Assembly (NCBI GenBank): GCA_012512995.1
Contig: JAAZDA010000325.1
Span: 1 to 7,321 of the forward strand
Source of the DNA: Clostridiales bacterium
Lineage (GTDB): Bacteria > Bacillota > Clostridia > Lachnospirales > Lachnospiraceae
DNA length: 7,321 bases
Direction of reading: 5' to 3'
Part shown: positions 1 through 6,367 of the stretch, piece by piece
Position numbering within the stretch: position 1 is the first letter of the stretch
How the letters are laid out: every line of letters begins with the position of its first letter
The notes under the pieces: generated by a model
What the model was told of the DNA's origin: nothing
Database searches by the model: none
Seen by the model: the letters and a program-made list of their open reading frames with translations, nothing else
Made by a program: the position numbers and the translations under genes

Positions 1-800
1 AGGATCTCAGCTTCTGTCTCAAAATGAAAATTTGTTATCCCGTTATCATGTGCAATCAGATATTTCCATATCGCCGTAATGTGCTTCTTGTCAGCATTCG
101 CCGTCCTGTCTATGAACTTGACCTGCTTCACATCTCTGTCCAGGAAATACTGGAGCTCCGGCAAAACAAACTCAATGCTCCTCTCTCTGAACTGTTTGTC
201 GATTGATGACAGGCAGTATGAACATCTGAAAGGGCAGCCCCTGCTGCTCTCATAGTAAATTATGCGATTTCTGTCTGGCTCGCCCGCCGTGTCAGGGTAT
301 GGAAAAACAATATCATCCATGTTCATGAGCCTGCTGTCAGAAGTCGACCGGATACGACCTCCGTCGCGATATGTGATACCGCTGACATCCGCCAGTTGGC
401 ATTCTGTTCTGTCGAAACAATGCAGGAGATGCAGCGTGCACTCCTCTCCCTCACCGCGCATCACTATATCGATTTCAGGATGTTCGCTCATGATGTCTTC
501 TGCCCTGTATGACACTTCCGGCCCGCCGACGATCACAGGCATCTCAGGCCTCAGCTGTTTCATGTCCTTTATGAGATCCAGCATCACATCAATATTCCAG
601 ATGTAACAGGAGAATCCAATAGCATCAGCTTTATTACTGTAAATTTCACGAAGTATTTCTTCTGAATTATGATTGATCGTGTATTCCGCATATTGAATGT
701 CGATATCATGATCGTGTTTCCTGACATAAGCCGTTATGAGATAAACACCGAGATTGGAATGGATATAGCTGGCGTTCAAAGCGACAAGAAGATATTTCAT
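1..800 (-). CDS. B12-binding-domain-type radical SAM protein, partial (C-terminus beyond left edge)
   Basis: The minus strand reads open from an ATG at 798-800 to the window edge, giving 266 codons with no stop. The start is preceded by GAGG with a 6-base spacer. Residues 1 to about 140 look like the Rossmann-type cobalamin-binding domain of these proteins (start MKYLLVALNASYIHSNL, then IVGGPE at 90-95 and RGEGEE at 115-120). The usual cobalamin motif DxHxxG is not seen, so B12 use is uncertain. The radical SAM cluster motif CxxxCxxC is intact at C189, C193 and C196 (RGCPFRCSYC), followed by KFIDRT at 228-233. By family knowledge it would bind a 4Fe-4S cluster and cleave S-adenosylmethionine in the cytoplasm. 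The substrate is unknown. The start and the KF-DRT motif resemble the clostridial group with a C-terminal DUF4080, but that end lies outside the window. It lies downstream of oleate hydratase on the same strand but behind a terminator, so it is probably transcribed separately. Confidence 0.88.
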   Translation of the reverse strand, partial: MKYLLVALNASYIHSNLGVYLITAYVRKHDHDIDIQYAEYTINHNSEEILREIYSNKADAIGFSCYIWNIDVMLDLIKDMKQLRPEMPVIVGGPEVSYRAEDIMSEHPEIDIVMRGEGEECTLHLLHCFDRTECQLADVSGITYRDGGRIRSTSDSRLMNMDDIVFPYPDTAGEPDRNRIIYYESSRGCPFRCSYCLSSIDKQFRERSIEFVLPELQYFLDRDVKQVKFIDRTANADKKHITAIWKYLIAHDNGITNFHFETEAEI

Positions 801-851
801 GACTTACCTCGCGTAATTTATATCGTTACAATCATACACATACGAGATGAT

Positions 852-880
852 TTAACATACATGATATACGAGTTTGTGAA
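852..880 (-). promoter_or_regulatory. Possible promoter of the radical SAM gene
   Basis: On the minus strand a TTCACA box (875-880, five of six matches to TTGACA) lies 17 bases before TGTTAA (852-857, three of six matches to TATAAT). It sits between the hydratase terminator and the radical SAM start. The minus-10 match is weak. The region also holds two similar stretches containing ATACGAG (about 831-874), which could be regulator sites or chance. Confidence 0.3.
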
Positions 881-920
881 AAGTTAACAGGCTGTGCTCT
901 CTGTGAAAAACAATTATCAG

Positions 921-981
921 GAAAAAATCCCGGAGTCTTGCATCGATGCATATTCATGCATCATATAGCAGTCTCCGGGAT
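921..981 (-). terminator. Rho-independent terminator of oleate hydratase
   Basis: A 9-bp perfect stem (927-935 with 973-981, ATCCCGGAG/CTCCGGGAT) is followed on the minus strand by six T residues (922-927 read in reverse). It begins 39 bases after the hydratase stop codon. The stem encloses a second hairpin, GATGCAT-ATTC-ATGCATC (945-962), and an overlapping 12-base palindrome (939-950), so the fold is longer and more complex than a minimal terminator. Confidence 0.88.
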
Positions 982-1019
982 CACATTGATTTTCTAGTAG
1001 ATCGGCATGTTCTTTATTG

Positions 1020-2807
1020 TCAGATCAGCCTCTGGATCGCGCCATGCTCCTTAAGCAGTTTCTCAACGTCAGTGCCGCCTATAGCCTTTCCGGCTTCTTT
1101 CATTGCGATCTTTTCCTTGAATCCCATCTCCATACTTGTGAGGGGTTTGCCATCGCGCAGAGCGACTGATGCGTCTATCAGGTCCCTGATATCATAAACG
1201 CTGCCCCAGACTTCCGGAATTCCTCTGTCTACATTGAGCAGTGTGTAGACGGCTTCCATGCCTGTCCTTATTGAATACTCGGTCGTGAACACAGTATCCC
1301 TGGGAGTTTCAGCAAAGTTACCGATAAATGCAAAGTTCACGGATCCCTTCGGCACCACATCAGGGCGGTCTCCGGCTTCACGAGGCTGGAAGTAAGCACT
1401 TGCGAACGGCATCATTACAGGGACTGTATTTGCGCTGTTCTTTGCAAGATCCTCTATCTGATTCTCAGGCACTCCGAGATGATACAGCCACTCTTCGGCA
1501 ATCTCAATACCTGTGCAGTCGCGCATTGCCTTCTTCACATAGTTACCCGGGCGATCTGAGAACATTCCGTATATCCATACGAGCACCTGCCCTTTAGGCT
1601 GATTGTGATACTGTGGCTGACGATTAATCGTCCATGACAGAAGCCAGTTGGAATCTTTTACAGTGACAATGCCGCCTGTAACAACTTTGCCTGACAGCGG
1701 GTCTCTCTTACATATCTTCTCGATATATGGAGGAATCCTGTCATCAAGCGTGTTGACTGTAGCGCTCACCCAGCAGCTGTCCTCCGGATCCATGCAAAAC
1801 TTGTCCGGACGTCCGAAAGAAGGATCCTGCGCAGCGATCTTGCGCCACAGGTCGAAAGTTCCTCCTTCGTGGATAGTCCCATCCATACCGGAGGCCTTGT
1901 TCTGACTGCCATATGTGGAATTCTCGACGTTACTGCCGTTGGTAAAGAATACATAATCATCTTCTGTCAGATCGATGTTTTCTGTCTGTCCATTACCTTG
2001 GACAACAATGGTTTTGGCCGTCTTCTTATCTGCCTTTATATCGAAGATCACGTTCGTGACTTCGGCATTGTAATGGAACTGAACGCCGTGATTCTTAAGA
2101 TACTTCGTCATCGGCAGGACCATTGATTCATATTGATTGTATTTTGTGAAGCGGAGTGCTGTGAAATCCGGGAGTCCGCCAATGTGGTGGATATATCTCT
2201 GCATGTAGCGTTTCATCTCAAGTGCGCTCTGATCATCCTTGAATGCGAACATTGTGCGCCAGTACAGCCAGAAGTTGGTGTTGAACACTTCATCATCAAA
2301 TATCTCAGTCATCTTGACATTTGCAAGATCTTCATCAGGTGTGAAGAAGAGCTTCATTATCTCCATGCAGCCCTTATCTGAAAGGCCGAACTTCTTGTCT
2401 GTATGTGCGTCCTCGCCCTTATTCTGCGTTGCACGGCAGAGAGAATAGTTTGGATCTTTTTTGTTAAGCCAGTAATATTCATCAAGAATACTGACCCCGT
2501 CTGTTTCGATGGATGGGATATATTTGAAAAGATCCCACATGCATTCGAAGTGGTTGTCCATCTCGCGGCCGCCTCTCATGACATATCCGACATTCGTCAA
2601 CTGATCGCCATCGAGAGCGCCTCCCGGGACTGCATTCTTCTCAAGAATGTGAATGTGATTTCCCGGCATCTGAGCATCGCGGACAAGGAAACATGCCGCT
2701 GAAAGAGATGCAAGACCGCTGCCGATAAGATATGCTGATTTGTGATCTACGCCTTCCGGTTTCTCCGGACGTGCGAAAGCTTCATAATTACCACTTGAAT
2801 AATACAT
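1020..2807 (-). CDS. ohyA: Oleate hydratase (EC 4.2.1.53; MCRA family)
   Basis: This is a full-length 595-residue FAD-dependent fatty acid hydratase, matching the usual size of about 590. It adds water to the cis-9 double bond of oleate to give 10-hydroxystearate and acts on related unsaturated fatty acids at the cytoplasmic face of the membrane. The N-terminus MYYSSGNYEAFARP is characteristic of the family. The dinucleotide-binding loop GSGLAS is at 29-34, with the ribose-binding acidic residue E56 in HILEKN. The conserved RGGREM motif is at 78-83; E82 and Y201 (in KRYMQRYIHHI) fall at the positions I recall as catalytic in the Staphylococcus aureus enzyme. The ATG at 2805-2807 has GGAGG (CCTCC at 2813-2817) 5 bases upstream; a longer reading from 3068 overlaps the regulator gene and two regulatory elements and is not used. 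It stops with TGA. Its own promoter and terminator make it a probable single-gene unit. In other Firmicutes this enzyme detoxifies host or feed fatty acids. Confidence 0.97.
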   Translation of the reverse strand: MYYSSGNYEAFARPEKPEGVDHKSAYLIGSGLASLSAACFLVRDAQMPGNHIHILEKNAVPGGALDGDQLTNVGYVMRGGREMDNHFECMWDLFKYIPSIETDGVSILDEYYWLNKKDPNYSLCRATQNKGEDAHTDKKFGLSDKGCMEIMKLFFTPDEDLANVKMTEIFDDEVFNTNFWLYWRTMFAFKDDQSALEMKRYMQRYIHHIGGLPDFTALRFTKYNQYESMVLPMTKYLKNHGVQFHYNAEVTNVIFDIKADKKTAKTIVVQGNGQTENIDLTEDDYVFFTNGSNVENSTYGSQNKASGMDGTIHEGGTFDLWRKIAAQDPSFGRPDKFCMDPEDSCWVSATVNTLDDRIPPYIEKICKRDPLSGKVVTGGIVTVKDSNWLLSWTINRQPQYHNQPKGQVLVWIYGMFSDRPGNYVKKAMRDCTGIEIAEEWLYHLGVPENQIEDLAKNSANTVPVMMPFASAYFQPREAGDRPDVVPKGSVNFAFIGNFAETPRDTVFTTEYSIRTGMEAVYTLLNVDRGIPEVWGSVYDIRDLIDASVALRDGKPLTSMEMGFKEKIAMKEAGKAIGGTDVEKLLKEHGAIQRLI

Positions 2808-2823
2808 TTTCACCTCCATGACT

Positions 2824-2843
2824 GAACGTATTTTGCGACGTTC
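2824..2843. promoter_or_regulatory. Inverted repeat in the oleate hydratase leader, possible operator
   Basis: GAACGT (2824-2829) and ACGTTC (2838-2843) form a perfect 6-bp dyad with 8 bases between. It lies between the hydratase promoter and its ribosome binding site, starting 7 bases from the GGAGG. It could bind a repressor or form a small leader hairpin. Which protein would bind is unknown. Confidence 0.35.
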
Positions 2844-2874
2844 GCGACTGTTATTTGTTCCTGTTGCTGAAATT

Positions 2875-2903
2875 ATAATAGCGCTGCGGTCTTTTTGTTC
2901 CAA
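2875..2903 (-). promoter_or_regulatory. Promoter of oleate hydratase
   Basis: On the minus strand TTGGAA (2898-2903, four of six consensus matches) is followed after exactly 17 bases by TATTAT (2875-2880, five of six). An alternative, perfect TATAAT overlaps at 2872-2877 with a 20-base spacer. It sits just after the terminator of the regulator gene and gives a leader of roughly 60 bases. TTTGTTCC occurs on the plus strand at 2854-2861 and 2894-2901, either side of the minus-10 box and 40 bases apart, and may be a binding site. Confidence 0.7.
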
Positions 2904-2908
2904 TGGAC

Positions 2909-2945
2909 AAAAAACCGGACATGATAAGATTTTTATCACGTCCGG
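2909..2945 (-). terminator. Rho-independent terminator of the TetR gene
   Basis: A 13-bp stem (2915-2927 with 2933-2945, one G-T wobble in the minus-strand RNA) with a 5-base loop is followed by six T residues on the minus strand (2909-2914). It starts 70 bases after the regulator's stop codon and separates that gene from the hydratase promoter, so the two genes are not a simple operon. Confidence 0.92.
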
Positions 2946-3015
2946 GAAACTGACTGTTTTCCTTACAAAACATACCTTTTGACCAAAACAAATAATGACC
3001 GTTCCTGTATCACAG

Positions 3016-3582
3016 CTAATCTGTTCTGTTTCTTGCGAACGCTTCAAGTGCCTTCTTGAAATTCCCATGTATCACAAGGTCGAGCCTGTCTATTATCTGT
3101 TTTGGATCTTCCTTCATATCATGTTTTATCCAGTCCAACATCAAGCCGACAAAAGAATACTTATAAATGTCTGCTATGAATTTCTGGTCTTCGTCGCTGA
3201 CATCCATACCCTTTGACTGCTCCGTGATCACACCCATTATCAGATCGAATGTCACTGCGTAAAGATAGTTTTCGACCTGATCGCTGCTTACGGAATTGTA
3301 TACATTCACTATGAAAGGCTTGTTCTTCCTTACCTCATCAAAGATATCAAGGAAACCCTCCTGCCACGTGTTGTAAGTCTTGTTACCGGCAAGTGCCTTC
3401 AATGCATCTTCGCGGCATGACCATTCCACGAGATCAAATATATCCTGGAAATGATAATAGAAAGTCATGCGGCTGATACCGCAGTCATCAGTGATATCTG
3501 TAATGGTGATCTTGTCCAGCGGCTTCTGCAGCAGCAGGTGTTTGAGTGATTCTTCAAGCGCGCGTTTTGTTACCTGTGACAT
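3016..3582 (-). CDS. TetR/AcrR family transcriptional regulator (DhaS-like)
   Basis: This 188-residue protein is a normal length for a TetR regulator. The N-terminal DNA-binding domain has the helix-turn-helix at about 27-51, with ITDITDDCGISRMTFYYHF carrying the family's typical turn glycine (G35) and the recognition-helix signature TFYYHF. The C-terminal half, including YKYSFVGLMLDWIKHDMKED at about 140-159, resembles the C-terminal domain of DhaS-like TetR proteins, which senses a small molecule and mediates dimer formation. The ligand is unknown; a fatty acid or acyl-CoA is only a guess from the neighbouring oleate hydratase. The ATG at 3580-3582 is chosen because GGAGG (CCTCC at 3588-3592) lies 5 bases upstream. 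The in-frame ATG at 3592-3594 overlaps that site and has none of its own. The gene ends with TAG. It is divergent from a secreted-protein gene, and an inverted repeat across its promoter suggests autoregulation. Confidence 0.93.
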   Translation of the reverse strand: MSQVTKRALEESLKHLLLQKPLDKITITDITDDCGISRMTFYYHFQDIFDLVEWSCREDALKALAGNKTYNTWQEGFLDIFDEVRKNKPFIVNVYNSVSSDQVENYLYAVTFDLIMGVITEQSKGMDVSDEDQKFIADIYKYSFVGLMLDWIKHDMKEDPKQIIDRLDLVIHGNFKKALEAFARNRTD

Positions 3583-3609
3583 AGCTTCCTCCATGCTAAA
3601 TGTGTGGAA

Positions 3610-3645
3610 TTTGTACTGTGTTACTGGTAAAATTATAAGTACAAA
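3610..3645. promoter_or_regulatory. Inverted repeat across the divergent promoters, candidate TetR operator
   Basis: TTTGTACT (3610-3617) and AGTACAAA (3638-3645) are perfect reverse complements separated by 20 bases. Between them lies a smaller dyad, TTAC-TG-GTAA (3621-3630). The arms occupy the minus-35 box of the rightward promoter and the spacer of the leftward promoter, so a bound dimer would block both. The position next to a TetR gene fits autoregulation; binding is inferred. Confidence 0.55.
3611..3639 (+). promoter_or_regulatory. Promoter of the secreted SLH-type protein
   Basis: TTGTAC (3611-3616, three of six consensus matches) is followed after 17 bases by TATAAG (3634-3639, five of six). 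It would start transcription near 3646 and give a leader of about 50 bases. The weak minus-35 box lies inside one arm of the inverted repeat, which fits a regulated promoter. Confidence 0.5.
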
Positions 3646-3660
3646 ACGAGCTTTTGGCAA
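3632..3660 (-). promoter_or_regulatory. Promoter of the TetR gene
   Basis: On the minus strand TTGCCA (3655-3660, five of six matches) and a perfect TATAAT (3632-3637) are separated by the ideal 17 bases. Its minus-10 box overlaps that of the rightward promoter, so the two polymerases would exclude each other. Confidence 0.75.
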
Positions 3661-3696
3661 AGTCACTATTTGACCCCGGTAAAGGAGGCCACTGAT

Positions 3697-4646
3697 ATGA
3701 CAAAAAGAAGAATTCTTTCTATGCTGCTCACCATGTGCATGGCATTTTCCATGCTTTCCATTCCCGCAATGGCTTCCGGCGACGTCGTCTGGAGTCAGGA
3801 TACCGTGCTTTCCGGAGGGCACGATTACAATAATGCCACGATCGCACCTGGTGTCCGCGTGGAAATCCAGACCGGCATACTGATTAAGGGCACTCTCAGC
3901 GTCGGCGCCGGAGGAAAGCTCGTAGGCAAAGGTCTTTTCTATCCTGAGGTCGGTACATCAGATGTCGTTGGCATGACAATGTACTATCGTGTTGCCGGTG
4001 CATATAAGCCATTCAGTAATGGGCTGAAGACACTTTGGAACGCGAATCTGTGGCCAGGTTATGCTCCTCACTTCGAATATGACAGTGCCGCAGACCTTTG
4101 GTATCTCTACGTGGAAGCCGGAGATTTCGAAGCCGATCCCTTCTACACCAATACAGGTGCAGTTAACTCATCAGGTGGCCGCAATGTGAATTCAGCCATG
4201 AACTCCGCCAGCACTCTCAACATGCTGGGTCTGTTTCCGGCAACCAGCACAAACCCTGACGGCGGCGCTGATTATGACCTGACTCGTCAGGCACCGACTT
4301 ACGAAGCTGTCGTAATGCTGATCCGTCTTCTTGGCAAAGAAAAAACTGCAACATCAGGGAACTGGACTCATCCATTCACAGATGTTCCGGTATCGGCAGA
4401 CAAATATGTCGGCTATGCTTACCAGAACGGTCTGGTCACAGGAAGTTCAGCGACTACTCTCGGCACCACCGCCGCATCCGCGCAGATGTATCTCTCGGCA
4501 ATTTCCTCCGTTCCGATATCGCCATGGTCTCCGAAGCCGCACTGGGCACAAAACTCAAGGGTGGTACCCTCACCCTCAGTGACAAGCTTATTTCCGAAGG
4601 TGTCTTCACAAAAGCGCAATACGACAATGCAATGGCAGCGTGGTAA
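3697..4646 (+). pseudogene. Secreted S-layer-homology-type protein, broken by internal deletion and frameshift near 4494
   Basis: The ATG at 3697-3699 has AAAGGAGG 8 bases upstream. Residues 1-26 are a signal peptide (MTKRRILSMLLTMCMAFSML start, cleavage expected after A26 in IPAMA). Residues of about 28-75 are glycine- and valine-rich and may form a beta-repeat structure. Residues of about 180-266 are an SLH-type module (YDLTRQAPTYEAVVMLIRLL from 193, then HPFTDVP, DKYVGYAYQNGL and ASAQMYL). After MYL at 264-266 the frame runs into unrelated sequence and stops at 4702-4704 (335 residues). The expected ending of such modules reappears in another frame from CTC at 4494 to TAA at 4644-4646 (LGNFLRSDIAMVSEAALG to AQYDNAMAAW, 50 codons). 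From memory of relatives, about 35-40 residues normally lie between the two parts, so a deletion that also shifted the frame is likely. The intact form would be exported and probably associate with the cell envelope; its function is unknown. Confidence 0.8.
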
Positions 4647-4706
4647 ATGTGACCCGTTAGAAGTTACGTCAATCTGTGTTTTACTTGTCTGTCTCTACAA
4701 ATAAAC

Positions 4707-4739
4707 TTGACATTTCCAGCGATATCGTGTTAATAATAT
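4707..4739 (+). promoter_or_regulatory. Promoter-like element upstream of the MATE gene
   Basis: A perfect TTGACA (4707-4712) is followed by an AT-rich TTAATAATAT stretch (4730-4739). Possible minus-10 boxes are TAATAA at an 18-base spacer or TAATAT at 21 bases; neither is ideal. Transcription from here would run straight into the hairpin at 4759-4793 before reaching the MATE start. Confidence 0.45.
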
Positions 4740-4758
4740 GCACTGACCGAGTGGCCAC

Positions 4759-4796
4759 AAATGCGTAAATCCAGGTTTTGGATTTACGCATTTTTT
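4759..4796 (+). terminator. Strong rho-independent terminator, possibly an attenuator for the MATE gene
   Basis: A perfect 15-bp stem (4759-4773 with 4779-4793) with the loop GGTTT runs into a plus-strand T tract (4791-4796). It lies 112 bases after the restored stop of the broken secreted-protein gene and 57 bases before the MATE start. It may simply end the upstream transcript. Because a promoter-like element lies before it, it could also attenuate MATE expression. The 8-base palindrome GTGGCCAC (4751-4758) directly abuts the stem. Confidence 0.9.
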
Positions 4797-4841
4797 ATTG
4801 CAATGAAACATGATGTCGGGGATTTATCCCTTTTCAGTAAT

Positions 4842-4856
4842 GGAGGCAAAGTTTTG
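4842..4856 (+). promoter_or_regulatory. Ribosome binding site and TTG start of the MATE gene
   Basis: GGAGG at 4842-4846 lies 7 bases before TTG at 4854-4856. The in-frame ATGs at 4761 and 4803 have no such site, and the first lies inside the terminator stem. TTG is therefore the best start. Confidence 0.75.
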
Positions 4857-6345
4857 AACGTAACAGAAAAAGCAGTATCAACAAAGACAGAAAAATCAGC
4901 ATCAACCCTTTATTCCCTTAAGGCAAATTCGTTTCTTGAATCGGAGCCTCTTGGAGACCTGATGCGTAAGTATGCGATTCCCTGCATCATTTCTCTTGTA
5001 GTCGCAGCACTTTATAACATAGTCGATCAGATCTTTATCGCAAATGCGTCATACCTTGGCAGTTACGGTAATGCTGCTAACACTGTTGTTTATCCCCTCA
5101 CGATCGTCGCTCTCGCAATTGCAGTTATGATAGGCGATGGCTGCTGCGCATTTGTCAGTCTCTGCCTTGGCTGCGGGAACAATGAAGACGCTCATCGCAG
5201 CATAGGGAGCTCCGTGATTCTATGCGTACTCGCGAGCATCATTCTGACTGCTGTCTATTTCATCTTCCAGCCGCAGATCATCTCAATGTTCGGCGGCAGC
5301 GTAAACGAGGAAACATACGCTCTCAGCAAGGAATACTTCACCTATATCAGCATTGGTATTCCTTTCTACATGTTCGGACAGGCAATGAACCCGATAATCC
5401 GTTCTGACGGAAGTCCGAAATTTGCAATGATCTCAACATTGGCCGGAGCTGTAGTGAATATAATACTCGATCCCGTTTTCATCTTCGGTTTCCACTGGGG
5501 GGATGATGGGCGCCGCTGTGGCTACTGTCTTAGGTCAGGGTCTCACAGCCATCCTGGCGATCTGGTATCTGTGCCATATGAAGGCCGTAAATCTCCAGAA
5601 GAAGAGTTTTGAGCTCAGCGGAAAAGTGATTAGCAGATTCATTCCGCTGGGTATCTGCAGTTTCCTTGCTCAGATATCACTTGTCGCGGCCATGGCGGCA
5701 ATCAACAATATGATCCGCAAATACGGCGCACTTGACCCGATCTTCTCACAGACAGAATATGCTCAGATACCTATGGCTGTCGTAGGAATTGTCATGAAGT
5801 TCTTCCAGATAGTTATCTCAATAGTTATCGGCATGGCTGCCGGCTGCATTCCTGTTGTCGGCTTTAACATGGGTGCCGGAAGGAAGGACAGAGTAAAGAA
5901 GCTTTTCAGTATGCTGTTGGTCAGCGAAGCTATTGTAGGATTTATAGCGCTGGTCATCGTAGAGATCTTCCCACGCGCACTTATTGGAATTTTCGGAGCC
6001 GCAAACGAGAGCAGCTATTACACAGATTTTGCAATGAAAGCGTTCCGTATCTATCTCTGCATGGTCGTTCTCGCCTGCATCAACAAGGCGACATTCATTT
6101 ATCTTCAGAGCATGGGCAAAGCTCTTGCATCAACGCTCCTGTCCATGGTCAGAGAAGTGGTCTTCGGAGTAGGCTTTGCACTGCTCCTTCCTATGTGGTT
6201 CGGACTTGACGGTGTGCTCTACTCAATGCCTGCATCCGATATTCTGACATTTGTTATGTCTATCATAGTGATCGCCATAACAATGAAAAGCCTTGACCGG
6301 CAGGATAATACCGATCAAGGTCTTGTTGCAGCAAAACAAGTTTAA
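4854..6345 (+). pseudogene. MATE family multidrug efflux transporter (MepA-like), frameshifted at a G6 tract
   Basis: Starting at TTG 4854, this would be a 496-residue inner-membrane protein once one base is ignored, a normal MATE length. MATE pumps export drugs or metabolites using a sodium or proton gradient. The first half (residues 1-216) has a hydrophilic N-terminus, then helices with LMRKYAIPCIISLVVAALYN and YNIVDQIFI (54-62), typical of the MepA-like group. At 5497-5502 there are six G residues where TGG-GGG-ATG-ATG-GGC needs five. The first frame then reads 37 non-MATE residues and stops at 5610-5612. The second frame resumes exactly at ATG 5503 (MMGAAVATVLGQG) and carries the second MATE half to TAA at 6343-6345. 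The break falls close to the junction of the two six-helix halves. The ATG at 5503 has no proper AGGAGG site. Possible explanations are a sequencing error, a slipped-strand mutation or switch in the tract, or real decay; the remainder looks unmutated, which favours error or recent change. Confidence 0.88.
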
Positions 6346-6367
6346 TACTGACTCAGGTTTTCTGATA

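Noticed and set aside
24..887. Plus-strand small frames at 24-206, 262-606 and 669-887
   Set aside because: The first two are antisense to, and the third largely overlaps, the radical SAM gene, which has clear domain motifs and a ribosome binding site. The small frames resemble no family I recognise.
1328..2702. Several plus-strand frames of 70-100 residues opposite oleate hydratase, and a 64-residue minus frame at 1766-1960
   Set aside because: They are shadows of a well-conserved full-length enzyme and have no recognisable protein features.
2808..3068. N-terminal extension of the oleate hydratase reading frame
   Set aside because: It crosses the hydratase promoter and the regulator's terminator and overlaps the regulator gene. 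The family N-terminus MYYSSGNYEAF with a GGAGG site begins at 2807.
3583..3822. N-terminal extension of the TetR frame, including an ATG at 3592-3594
   Set aside because: The extension is non-homologous, covers both promoters and runs into the divergent gene. The upstream ATG overlaps the ribosome binding site and has none of its own.
4331..4619. Small frames at 4331-4582 (plus) and 4419-4619 (minus) over the SLH-type gene
   Set aside because: Neither matches a known family. The meaningful second frame is the one running 4494-4646, which restores the SLH-type ending.
4761..4853. ATG starts of the MATE gene at 4761 and 4803
   Set aside because: The first lies in the terminator stem and neither has a ribosome binding site. 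TTG at 4854 has GGAGG at the right distance.
5503..6345. Separate 280-residue half-MATE gene starting at ATG 5503
   Set aside because: There is no proper ribosome binding site, and the sequence continues the first half exactly once one G is removed. A single frameshifted gene explains it better.
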